A program made the position numbers and the translations under genes. The notes below the pieces were generated by a model, which was not told where the DNA came from, searched no databases, and saw nothing but the letters and a program-made list of their open reading frames with translations. Positions 1 to 6,096 of a DNA stretch of 7,781 bases are shown here, piece by piece. Where the stretch lies: the NCBI GenBank assembly GCA_044359175.1, contig JBIKMO010000205.1, forward strand, positions 1 to 7,781, read 5' to 3'. How positions within the stretch are numbered: the first letter of the stretch is position 1; every line of letters begins with the position of its first letter. The stretch is from UBA4615 sp044359175. GTDB lineage: Bacteria; Pseudomonadota; Gammaproteobacteria; Burkholderiales; Burkholderiaceae_E.

Positions 1-902
1 ATCGCGTCGGTCGGCTGCGCCAGGCGCTCGCGGTGGAACGCCGCCGCGTCGGCGATCACCACCGAGGACAGTACGTCGGGGATCGCGTCGAACTCGGGCG
101 AGTCGACCGGCACCAGCTCGCAGCCGCGCGCGCGCAGCACCGCGAGCGCCGCCTCGATCGCCGCCCGGATGGCAGGTTCGCAGGCCGCGACGTACCGGTC
201 GATCACGCCGACCCGCCGCGGCGACGCGCGGCGCACGCCGACCCGCGCGATCGAGAACGGGTCGTCGCGCGCGTGCCCGAAGGTCCGGTCGATCGTCCGA
301 CGCAGCAGCGCGAGATCGCGCGCGATGAAGCCCACCGTGTCGTGCGGCGGGCTCACCGGCATCACCCCGGTCGCCGGGACCGCGCCGTGCGTCGGCCGCA
401 GACCGAACACGCCGTTCAGTGCGGCCGGCATCCGGACCGATGCGCCGGTGTCGGTGCCCACGCCCAGGTCGCACAGCCCGAGCGCGACCGCCACCGCCGA
501 GCCGCCGCTCGAGCCGCCGCTGACCCGCTGCGGGTTCCAGGCGTTGCGGCAGGCGCCGAAGTGGGGATTCTGGGTGGTGCCGCCGAATGCGAACTCGTGC
601 AGGTTCGCGGTGGCGACGATGCGCGCTCCGGCGCGCCGCAGGCGGGCGACCACCGCCGCGTCCGATGCGGGCACGCGGTCGGCGAACAGCGCGCTGCCCC
701 AGGTGCCGCGCACGCCGGCCACGTCGATGCAGTCCTTGACCGCCACCTCGACGCCCGACAGCGGCCCGGCGCGCCGGGCGCGGTCGTCCGCGAGCAGCGT
801 GACGAAGCAGCGGAACACCGCGTCGAACTCGCGCCGCCGCCGGTCGGCGCGGTCGGCGCGGTCGGGCGCGGCCGCGGGGACGATCGCGGTCGGGGGGCTC
901 AC
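1..902 (-). CDS. Amidase signature family enzyme, C-terminal part beyond the window
   Basis: Hydrolyses an amide bond (or transfers the ammonia), probably in the cytoplasm, since no signal peptide is visible. I translated the minus strand: 300 codons are open from GTG at 902-900, with an in-frame TAA four codons upstream that bounds the start. The Ser-cisSer-Lys triad is complete: Lys56 in AVKDCID, cis-Ser131 in SGGSSGGSAVAVA, and nucleophile Ser155 in GTDTGASVRMPAA; residues 129-160 fit the amidase signature pattern throughout. The usual GGS before the nucleophile is GAS here. Downstream GVFGLRPTHGAVP and the HDTVGFIARD stretch (family: LDTxGP) also fit. Family members are about 400-480 residues, so the last quarter or more is missing. 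There is no clear Shine-Dalgarno, so the GTG start is moderately sure. It is divergent from the aldolase gene. Substrate unknown: it could be a GatA-like paralogue or a catabolic amidase; I would not call it GatA. Confidence 0.9.
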   Translation of the reverse strand, partial: MSPPTAIVPAAAPDRADRADRRRREFDAVFRCFVTLLADDRARRAGPLSGVEVAVKDCIDVAGVRGTWGSALFADRVPASDAAVVARLRRAGARIVATANLHEFAFGGTTQNPHFGACRNAWNPQRVSGGSSGGSAVAVALGLCDLGVGTDTGASVRMPAALNGVFGLRPTHGAVPATGVMPVSPPHDTVGFIARDLALLRRTIDRTFGHARDDPFSIARVGVRRASPRRVGVIDRYVAACEPAIRAAIEAALAVLRARGCELVPVDSPEFDAIPDVLSSVVIADAAAFHRERLAQPTDA

Positions 903-940
903 GCGCGCAGCTTAACGCGGCCCGCGCGCCGCCGCGCTGC

Positions 941-949
941 TGCTACCAT
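941..949 (+). promoter_or_regulatory. Possible extended -10 promoter for the aldolase cluster
   Basis: The divergent gap between the amidase start (902) and the aldolase start (1006) must hold control elements for one or both genes. TGCTACCAT at 941-949 resembles an extended -10 element (TG, one base, then TACCAT against TATAAT, four of six matches) and would give a leader of about 50 nt. I see no good -35 box 16-18 bp upstream; that position is GC only. The only AT-richer patch, CTTAAC at 911-916, is too far away. No clear promoter for the leftward amidase is visible in the gap. Weak call. Confidence 0.2.
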
Positions 950-993
950 CGCCGACAGTGCCGCCGTCGAGACCGGATGCGCGGGGCCGCCCG

Positions 994-999
994 AAGGAG
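994..999 (+). promoter_or_regulatory. Shine-Dalgarno site that decides the aldolase TTG start
   Basis: AAGGAG lies six bases before TTG at 1006-1008. The same frame is open further upstream and offers a GTG at 958, but that start would add 16 residues rich in Pro and Arg that the aldolase family does not have, and it has no ribosome binding site. The TTG start also puts the catalytic residues within two or three positions of their numbering in E. coli HpaI. Confidence 0.75.
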
Positions 1000-1005
1000 A
1001 CGCCG

Positions 1006-1779
1006 TTGAGAGACAACCCCGTCCGCGCCGCGGTGCGCGCCGGCCAGACCGTCGCGGGCGCGATGGTCTTCGAGTTCTTCTCGCCCGGCATCGCGAAGCT
1101 GCTCGAACACGCCGGCTGCCGCTACGCGATCCACGACATGGAACACACCGGCATGGGGTTCGAGACCCTGAAGTGGCTGTGCGCGAGCCACCGCGGCCTG
1201 CCGGTCGAGCCGATGGTGCGCGTGCCGCGCGGCGAGTATCCGTTCATCGCGCGGGCGCTGGACGTGGGCGCCACCGGGATCATGGTGCCGATGGTCGAGT
1301 CGGCCGAGCAGGCGAAGCGGATCGTCGAGTCGGCGTGGTACCCCCCGCACGGGCGGCGCGGCGCGGCCTTCGGGTTCGCGCACGACGACTACGAGGGCGG
1401 CGCGCCGGCCGACAAGATCCGTGCGCTGCGCGAGCGCACGCTGCTGATCGCGCAGATCGAGACCGAGCGCGGCCTCGCCGAGGTCGACGCGATCGCCGCG
1501 GTCGACGGCATCGACGTGCTGTGGGTCGGTCACTTCGATCTGACCAACTTCATGGGGATTCCCGGCGCATTCGACGACCCGCGCTTCGAGGCGGCGATGC
1601 GCCGCGTCGCGCAGGCGGCCCGCGACCACGGCAAGGCCGCCGGCTTCATGGCCACCGATGCCCGCTGGATCGAGCGGGTTCAGGCCTGGGGCTACACGAT
1701 GATCGCCGTGGGCACCGACGTCGGCCTGCTGGTGGCCGGCGCCTCGGCGCTGATCGCACGGATCGGGGGATCGCGATGA
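1006..1779 (+). CDS. HpcH/HpaI family aldolase (class II, metal-dependent)
   Basis: Likely cleaves a 4-hydroxy-2-oxo acid to pyruvate (or a related 2-oxo acid) and an aldehyde, or runs the reverse aldol addition, in the cytoplasm with a divalent metal. At 257 residues it has the family's usual length. All four key positions of the E. coli HpaI site can be matched: catalytic base His47 in DMEHTG, Arg72 in MVRVPRGE, and metal ligands Glu152 in AQIETERG and Asp178 in VGHFDLTNFMGIPG. ALDVGATGIMVPMV (84-97) and PPHGRRGA (113-120) are also typical. Small departures are TG after the catalytic His and VGHFDLT where many members have IGPxDLS. It heads a compact cluster and overlaps the dehydrogenase by ATGA, so the two are probably translated together. 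Relatives act on 2,4-dihydroxyheptenedioate, 2-keto-3-deoxy-rhamnonate or keto-deoxy-glucarate; the substrate here cannot be told, so no symbol is given. Family assignment is very sure. Confidence 0.95.
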   Translation: MRDNPVRAAVRAGQTVAGAMVFEFFSPGIAKLLEHAGCRYAIHDMEHTGMGFETLKWLCASHRGLPVEPMVRVPRGEYPFIARALDVGATGIMVPMVESAEQAKRIVESAWYPPHGRRGAAFGFAHDDYEGGAPADKIRALRERTLLIAQIETERGLAEVDAIAAVDGIDVLWVGHFDLTNFMGIPGAFDDPRFEAAMRRVAQAARDHGKAAGFMATDARWIERVQAWGYTMIAVGTDVGLLVAGASALIARIGGSR

Positions 1780-2777
1780 GTGCGCGGCTCAAGGTCGGGC
1801 TGACCCGTGATCTGCTGACGCCCTCCGGCGAGCCCTCGTTCGGCCGCGAGCCCCTCGCGATCCTGGAGTCGGTGCCCGCGATCGACTGGGAGTTCCTGCC
1901 GGAGACCGTGTCTCGGATCACGCCGCAGATCGCGGCGCGCTACGACCTGCTGTACGTGAACACGCCGCGGGTCGACCGGGAGTCGGTGTGCGGCCCGGAT
2001 CGTCGCGTGCGGCTGATCGCCCGCCACGGCGTGGGCTACGACTCGGTGGACGTGGCCGCGATGACCGAGGCCGGCGTCGTGGTCACCAACACCCCGGTGG
2101 CGATCCGCCGGCCGGTCGCGGTGGCGGCGCTGACCCTGCTGTTCGCGCTGGCCGGACGCCTGTTCACGAAGGACCGGCTGACGCGCGCCGGGCGCTGGCA
2201 CGAGCGCACCGGGCACATGGGGCTGGGACTGACCACCCGCACGCTCGGCGTGATCGGCCTGGGCGGCATCGGCCGCGAGCTGCTGGGTCTCGCCCGGCCG
2301 TTCGGCTGGCGCCTGCTTGCGGCCGATCCGTTCGTCACCGACGCGCAGGTCGCCGCCCTCGGCGCGACCCGCATGTCGCTCGACGAGATGCTGTCGCAGT
2401 GCGACTTCGTCGTGTGCGTGTGCATCCTCGACGACAGCACGCGCCACATGATCGACCGCGCCCGCTTCGCGCGGATGAAGCGCGAGGCGTTCTTCGTGAA
2501 CCTCGCGCGCGGACCGATCGTCGACGAGGCGGCGCTGATCGACGCGCTGCGCGACGGCACGATCGCCGGCGCCGGGCTGGATGTCTTCGAGCAGGAACCG
2601 ATCGACCCGGCCAACCCGCTGCTCGCGATGGACAACGTGATCGTCACCCCGCATGCGCTGTGCTGGACCGACGAGTGCTTCGACGCGATCGCGCGCGAGG
2701 GGCTGGGCAGCGTGGCCGCGTTCGCGCGCGGCGAGCGTCCGGCGTCGGTGGTGAACCCGCAGGCCTGGCGCGGCTGA
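1776..2777 (+). CDS. D-isomer-specific 2-hydroxyacid dehydrogenase
   Basis: NAD-dependent oxidoreductase interconverting a 2-hydroxy acid and a 2-oxo acid, cytoplasmic. It has 333 residues, normal for the family. An N-terminal substrate domain includes IARHGVGYDSVD (81-92). The Rossmann domain has GLGGIG at 161-166 and Asp184 at the end of the second strand, which favours NAD over NADP. The catalytic triad is complete: Arg245 in NLARGPIVDE, Glu274 in FEQEP and His293 in TPHALCWTDE. In the hinge helix the common VAEH motif reads VAVA in TPVAIRRPVAVAALT, so one conserved acidic residue is absent; the usual triad is untouched. The ATG lies inside the aldolase stop (ATGA), with GGGGGA at 1765-1770 as a possible Shine-Dalgarno. 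The frame is open for about 1.7 kb before this ATG, but that is the empty antisense of the amidase plus an alternate frame of the aldolase, not protein. With the aldolase it could convert the hydroxy or oxo acid entering or leaving the aldol step (inference). Confidence 0.95.
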   Translation: MSARLKVGLTRDLLTPSGEPSFGREPLAILESVPAIDWEFLPETVSRITPQIAARYDLLYVNTPRVDRESVCGPDRRVRLIARHGVGYDSVDVAAMTEAGVVVTNTPVAIRRPVAVAALTLLFALAGRLFTKDRLTRAGRWHERTGHMGLGLTTRTLGVIGLGGIGRELLGLARPFGWRLLAADPFVTDAQVAALGATRMSLDEMLSQCDFVVCVCILDDSTRHMIDRARFARMKREAFFVNLARGPIVDEAALIDALRDGTIAGAGLDVFEQEPIDPANPLLAMDNVIVTPHALCWTDECFDAIAREGLGSVAAFARGERPASVVNPQAWRG

Positions 2778-2795
2778 GCGCCGCCCCGCCGGACC

Positions 2796-3419
2796 GTGCC
2801 CGATCGTCGCCCGGCCGTGACCGGCCGCAGCCGTCTGCGACGGGCGGCGGTCGCGACCGCGTGGCTCGCGGCTGCGGCGGTGCTCGGTGCGGCGAGCGCG
2901 ATCCTGGTGCTGCGCCGCGGCGCGCTGTCGCACGAGGCCGTCGGGCCGTGGCGCGTGAACCTGCTCGCGGGCAGTCCGCAGGCCGACGCGTACACGCGGG
3001 CGCGGGTCGCGATCGGCGGGCTGCTCGCGCTGCGGCGCGAGCAGACGATGTACTACGTGGCGACCACCGACTCGGCCGGCCGGCCGCTGCGGTCGCGGTG
3101 CAGCTACCGGGTCGCCGGCCGGCCCCCGCCGGCGCGCTGGTGGAGCGTGACCGCGTACGCGGAGGACTTCTTCCTGTTCGACGCGGACGGCCGCCGCTTC
3201 GGGGTCAATGGCGAGACCGCGGTCCTCGGCGCAGACGGCCGGTTCGTGTTCGTGACCGGCCCCCATCCACCCGCGGACCCCGCGATCGCGTGGGTACCCA
3301 CCCCGGGGGATCGCGGACTGCTGCTCACCCTGCGGGTGTACCAGCCCGAGACGCGCCTGCACGACGCGCCGCTGACGCTCGATCCTGCGACGATCGAGCC
3401 GCAGGGAGCCTGCCGGTGA
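2796..3419 (+). CDS. Membrane-anchored DUF1214 domain protein
   Basis: 207 residues of unknown biochemical function. A basic N-terminus (RSRLRRAA) leads into one hydrophobic span at about 17-39, with no lipobox or clear signal-peptidase site, so it is probably a single-span protein with the domain outside the cytoplasm. The DUF1214 hallmarks are visible: GPWRVNLLAGS (50-60), AYTRARVAIGGLLAL (65-79), TMYYVATTDSAGRPL (84-98), then RWWSVTAYAEDFFLF (114-128) and the C-terminal WVPTPGDRGLLLTLRVYQPE (166-185). GTG at 2796 is used; another in-frame GTG at 2817 would drop seven residues, and neither has a strong ribosome binding site. It starts 18 nt after the dehydrogenase stop and shares GTGA with the next gene, so it looks like part of the same transcript. 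The domain is often the C-terminal half of a DUF1254-DUF1214 fusion; here it stands alone. Confidence 0.8.
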   Translation: MPDRRPAVTGRSRLRRAAVATAWLAAAAVLGAASAILVLRRGALSHEAVGPWRVNLLAGSPQADAYTRARVAIGGLLALRREQTMYYVATTDSAGRPLRSRCSYRVAGRPPPARWWSVTAYAEDFFLFDADGRRFGVNGETAVLGADGRFVFVTGPHPPADPAIAWVPTPGDRGLLLTLRVYQPETRLHDAPLTLDPATIEPQGACR

Positions 3420-3979
3420 CCTCCAAGGCGCGCCGGCGCCTGCGCCTCGCCGCCGCGGGTCTCGCGGTGGCGGCGCTCGCGCATCTGCTCACCGTGTGGG
3501 CGCTGCCGCGACTGATCATGACGCGTGCGACCGCGGCGATCGCGGCCGAGACCGGCGGCGGGGTCGGGCTGCCGCCGCCGGCCGACGCGACCCAGCGGCG
3601 CATCGTGATGCCCAGCCCGGACCTGCTGTACGCGACCTGCGTGATCGACCTGCGCGAGCGGGCGCTGCGGGTGCGCGCCGATCCGCGCCTCGCGGGCTAC
3701 TGGTCGATCGCGCTGTACGCGGCGACCTCGGACAACGTTCACGTGCTCGACGACCGCGCGGCCGGCGGCCGGCCGGTCGACTGGATCCTGAGCGGACCGG
3801 GCACGCCGGCGGCCGGGGTGCCCGAGGGCGCGACCCCGATCGCGCTGCCCACCGACCGCGGTCTGCTGCTGATGCGCGTGCTCGCCGGCGACGACGCCCG
3901 GCGCGCGCAGGCGGACGCGGCGCGTCGTACCCTTCGCTGCGACCCGGTGCCGGCGCCGCCGGCCGGCGGCGCGCGCTGA
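3416..3979 (+). CDS. Membrane-anchored DUF1254 domain protein
   Basis: 187 residues of unknown function. A basic start (MTSKARRRLR) precedes a hydrophobic segment at about 10-30, suggesting a single-span anchor. The DUF1254 core is recognisable: MPSPDLLYATCVIDLRE (65-81), then AGYWSIALYAATSDNVHVLDD (93-113, family pattern YWS followed by a strand and a DNF-like turn), and a late DRGLLLMRVL strand (147-156). The GTG start at 3416-3418 lies in GTGA overlapping the DUF1214 stop and has AGGGAG at 3403-3408, seven bases upstream, so this start is well supported and coupling to the upstream gene is likely. A fused relative would have DUF1254 first; here DUF1254 is the second gene. The two proteins probably form a partner pair in the envelope (inference). 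Confidence 0.8.
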   Translation: MTSKARRRLRLAAAGLAVAALAHLLTVWALPRLIMTRATAAIAAETGGGVGLPPPADATQRRIVMPSPDLLYATCVIDLRERALRVRADPRLAGYWSIALYAATSDNVHVLDDRAAGGRPVDWILSGPGTPAAGVPEGATPIALPTDRGLLLMRVLAGDDARRAQADAARRTLRCDPVPAPPAGGAR

Positions 3980-3988
3980 GCGCCGCCG
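3964..3988 (+). terminator. Stem-loop over the DUF1254 stop codon
   Basis: CGGCGGCGC (3964-3972) and GCGCCGCCG (3980-3988) form a perfect nine-pair GC stem with a seven-base loop GCGCTGA that contains the stop codon. No T-run follows, so it is not a standard intrinsic terminator; it may slow RNA decay, pause transcription, or simply reflect the GC-rich sequence. It is the best candidate for an end of the four-gene cluster. Confidence 0.3.
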
Positions 3989-4187
3989 AGGACGCGGGCC
4001 GGCACGCACGGACGCGGCCGCGGCCGGACGCGCGCCCGGGCCGCCGCCCGTGGGGGCGGACCGTCCGTCGCGCCGACGAGCGTGCACGTCGTCCCGCGTG
4101 CGTGTACGGTGCGCCCGGCGCCTGCGCCGCGCCACCCGGTTCGCGCGTGCCGACCGGCGTGCGCGGTAGGCCGCCCCGAGCCGACCC
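3980..4187. other. 208-bp spacer with no gene, probable control region of the DUF1800/DUF1501 pair
   Basis: This is the longest gene-free stretch between complete genes in the window. Several frames stay open through it, but only because of high GC; I see no family match or ribosome binding site for a small gene. A TAG at 4167-4169 closes the DUF1800 frame upstream of its ATG. TACGGT at 4105-4110 is the nearest thing to a -10 box, but it lacks a believable -35. Short GC dyads occur, including GACGA (4075-4079) facing TCGTC (4089-4093). No confident promoter, operator or RNA is identified. Confidence 0.4.
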
Positions 4188-6083
4188 ATGATCGATCTCA
4201 GCCGTCCCTCGACCGACGCGCCGTCCGTGATCCCGCCGGGGGACCGTGCACACGTCGGCGGGTCGGGTACGGCACCCGGGTCGCCCGGGCCTTCCGCATC
4301 GCCCGGACCACCAGGATCGCGCAGACCGTCGGTGACGGCGCCCGGTCTGCTGCTCGCCTCGGCGGTGGTGCTCGCGGCCTGCGGCGGCGGCGACCTGGTG
4401 CCGCAGGCGCCTGCGGGCGCGGGCGGGCCGCCGTCCGCGCCCGTGCCGTCGCCCGTGCCGTCGCCGTCGCCGTCGCCCGTGCCGTCGCCCGTGCCGTCGC
4501 CCGTGCCGTCGCCCGTGCCGTCGCCGTCGCCGTCGCCCGGCGCGCCGCCGCCGTTCGATGCGGCGGCCGCCTCTCGGCTGCTCGGGCAGGCGACTTTCGG
4601 CGCCACGAAGGCCGAGATCCAGCGGACGCGGACGATCGGCGCGGCAGCCTGGGTGGACGAGCAGCTCGCGATGCCCCGCGGCCAGGGCCACGTCGCCTGG
4701 CTGCGCGAGCAGGGCTACGAGGCGGCCGAGTTCGCGGACAACCGGCTGCCCGCGAACTACACGCTGTGGCGCGCGTTCCTGTCGCGGCCCGACCAGCTGC
4801 GCCAGCGCATGGTCTACGCGCTGTCGCAGATCCTGGTCGTGTCGATCCCGGGCATCGGCACGCCGTGGCCGCACTTCGGCGCCGCGTACTTCCTCGACGT
4901 GCTCGACGAGCACGCGTTCGGCAGCTTCCGCGCGCTGCTCGAGGCGGTCACGCTGTCGCCGGCGATGGGCACGTACCTGTCGATGCGGGGCAGCCAGCGC
5001 GCCGACGCGTCGGGGCGCCAGCCCGACGAGAACTACGCGCGCGAGATCATGCAGTTGTTCACGATCGGGCTGGTGGATCTCGAGCCCGACGGCACGCCGC
5101 GTCGCGTCGCGGGCGCGCCCGTCGAGTCGTACGACTCGGCCGACGTGTCCGGCCTCGCGCGCGTGTTCACCGGCTGGGACTACGTGAGCGGCACCGGCAT
5201 CGACAACACGACGCCGGTGCGCGCGACCACGCCGATGCAGCATTACGCCAACCGCCACGAGACCGGCGCGAAGACCTTCCTCGACGTGACGATCCCGGCC
5301 GGGACCTCGGGACCGGAGAGCCTGCGCCGCGCGCTCGACGCGCTGGTCGCGCACCGCAACGTCGGGCCGTTCCTCGCCCGCCAGCTGATCCAGCGGCTGC
5401 TCTGCGCGAACCCGTCGCCGGCCTACGTCGGCCGCGTGGCGGCGGTGTTCGCCGACGACGGCATGGGCGTGCGCGGCAACCTGCGCGCGGTGCTGCGCCA
5501 GGTGCTGCTCGACCCCGAGGCGCAGGTCCCGGCCACGTCCGCCGGCGGCGGCAAGCTCGTCGAGCCGGTGCTGCGCTTCACGCAGTGGGCGCGCGCCTGC
5601 GGCGTGACCTCACCGTCGGGCCAGTGGCGGCTGGGCAGCCTCGCCGACCCGGCGACGCGGCTCGGCCAGAGTCCGCTGCAGTCGAACTCGGTGTTCAACT
5701 TCTACCGTCCGGGCTACGTGCCGCCGGGCACCGGGTTCGCGAGCGCCGGGCTCGTGTCGCCGGAGATGCAGATCACCACCGAGACCAGCGTCGCGGGCTA
5801 CCTGAACTACCTGCAGTCGGTGATCGGCGCGACCGGCGGCATCACCGGATCCGATCTTCGCAGCGACTACGCACCGCTGCTCGCGCTCGCCGACTCGCCG
5901 GACGCGCTGGTCGACGAGCTCAACCTGCTGCTCGCCGCGAACCGCATCGGCACGCTCTCGCGCGCGACCCTGCTCGGCGCGGTCGCGGCGATGCCCGGGG
6001 GCACCGACGCCGCACGGCTGAACCGCGTGCGCGTCGCGCTGCTGCTGGTGCTCGCGTGCCCCGAGTACCTGGTGGCCGTCTGA
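4188..6083 (+). CDS. DUF1800 family protein, predicted lipoprotein with a Pro/Ser/Val linker
   Basis: 631 residues as called. A hydrophobic stretch PGLLLASAVVLAAC ends in lipobox LAAC with Cys65, so the mature protein is probably lipid-anchored in the envelope. After the Cys come GGGD, a low-complexity linker at about 70-121 containing the repeat array (85-116), and the DUF1800 domain from about 123 to the end. Family marks: SRLLGQATFGATKAEI near the start of the domain, RQRMVYALSQILVV (205 on), DENYAREIMQLFTIGL (280 on, the most conserved motif), ARVFTGWDY, VAHRNVGPFLARQLI (His389-Arg390-Asn391) and GKLVEPVLRF (Lys456). The N-terminus is doubtful: 64 residues before the Cys is too long for a lipoprotein signal. 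In-frame alternatives are GTG at 4227 and GTG at 4332; the last gives a 16-residue signal without basic residues, and none has a good Shine-Dalgarno. The DUF1501 gene follows after 13 nt. Biochemical role unknown; export, perhaps of a polysaccharide- or sulfate-ester-related activity, is only a guess from the partner. Confidence 0.85.
   Translation: MIDLSRPSTDAPSVIPPGDRAHVGGSGTAPGSPGPSASPGPPGSRRPSVTAPGLLLASAVVLAACGGGDLVPQAPAGAGGPPSAPVPSPVPSPSPSPVPSPVPSPVPSPVPSPSPSPGAPPPFDAAAASRLLGQATFGATKAEIQRTRTIGAAAWVDEQLAMPRGQGHVAWLREQGYEAAEFADNRLPANYTLWRAFLSRPDQLRQRMVYALSQILVVSIPGIGTPWPHFGAAYFLDVLDEHAFGSFRALLEAVTLSPAMGTYLSMRGSQRADASGRQPDENYAREIMQLFTIGLVDLEPDGTPRRVAGAPVESYDSADVSGLARVFTGWDYVSGTGIDNTTPVRATTPMQHYANRHETGAKTFLDVTIPAGTSGPESLRRALDALVAHRNVGPFLARQLIQRLLCANPSPAYVGRVAAVFADDGMGVRGNLRAVLRQVLLDPEAQVPATSAGGGKLVEPVLRFTQWARACGVTSPSGQWRLGSLADPATRLGQSPLQSNSVFNFYRPGYVPPGTGFASAGLVSPEMQITTETSVAGYLNYLQSVIGATGGITGSDLRSDYAPLLALADSPDALVDELNLLLAANRIGTLSRATLLGAVAAMPGGTDAARLNRVRVALLLVLACPEYLVAV
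4440..4535 (+). repeat. 12-bp tandem repeat coding the Pro-Val-Pro-Ser linker
   Basis: Eight 12-bp units lie end to end inside the DUF1800 gene. Six are CCCGTGCCGTCG (PVPS) and two are CCGTCGCCGTCG (PSPS), in the order A A B A A A A B. All copies of each type are identical, including third positions, which points to recent duplication or slippage. Unit length is a multiple of three, so gain or loss of units alters linker length without a frameshift. The opposite strand reads as a Gly/Asp/Thr repeat, which is a shadow. Confidence 0.95.
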
Positions 6084-6096
6084 CGAGGGCACGACG

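Noticed and set aside
943..1629. Minus-strand open frame opposite the aldolase
   Set aside because: Its product is an Arg/His/Asp-rich mirror of the aldolase codons, with no family motif; it is a high-GC shadow.
33..1775. Long in-frame extension upstream of the dehydrogenase (a frame open for more than 900 codons in total)
   Set aside because: It runs antisense to the amidase and then through an alternate frame of the aldolase. The translation is Arg/Ala/Gly/Asp-rich with no domain; the conserved dehydrogenase begins at ATG 1776.
1692..3362. Minus-strand open frame of 556 codons
   Set aside because: It spans three convincing plus-strand genes and is rich in Arg, His, Gln and Gly without any recognisable motif; shadow of GC third positions.
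4075..4093. Dyad GACGA-N9-TCGTC as an operator upstream of the DUF1800 gene
   Set aside because: Five-base arms are expected often by chance in such GC-rich DNA, and no regulator gene is nearby to support it.
4440..4535. Tandem array as a CRISPR or iteron set
   Set aside because: Units are 12 bp with no spacers, lie in frame within a coding sequence and produce a Pro-rich linker typical after a lipobox.
3516..5354. Minus-strand open frame of 612 codons with an RRHGRRHG repeat
   Set aside because: The repeat is the 12-bp DUF1800 linker array read backwards, and the frame covers DUF1254 and DUF1800 genes that have clear family motifs.
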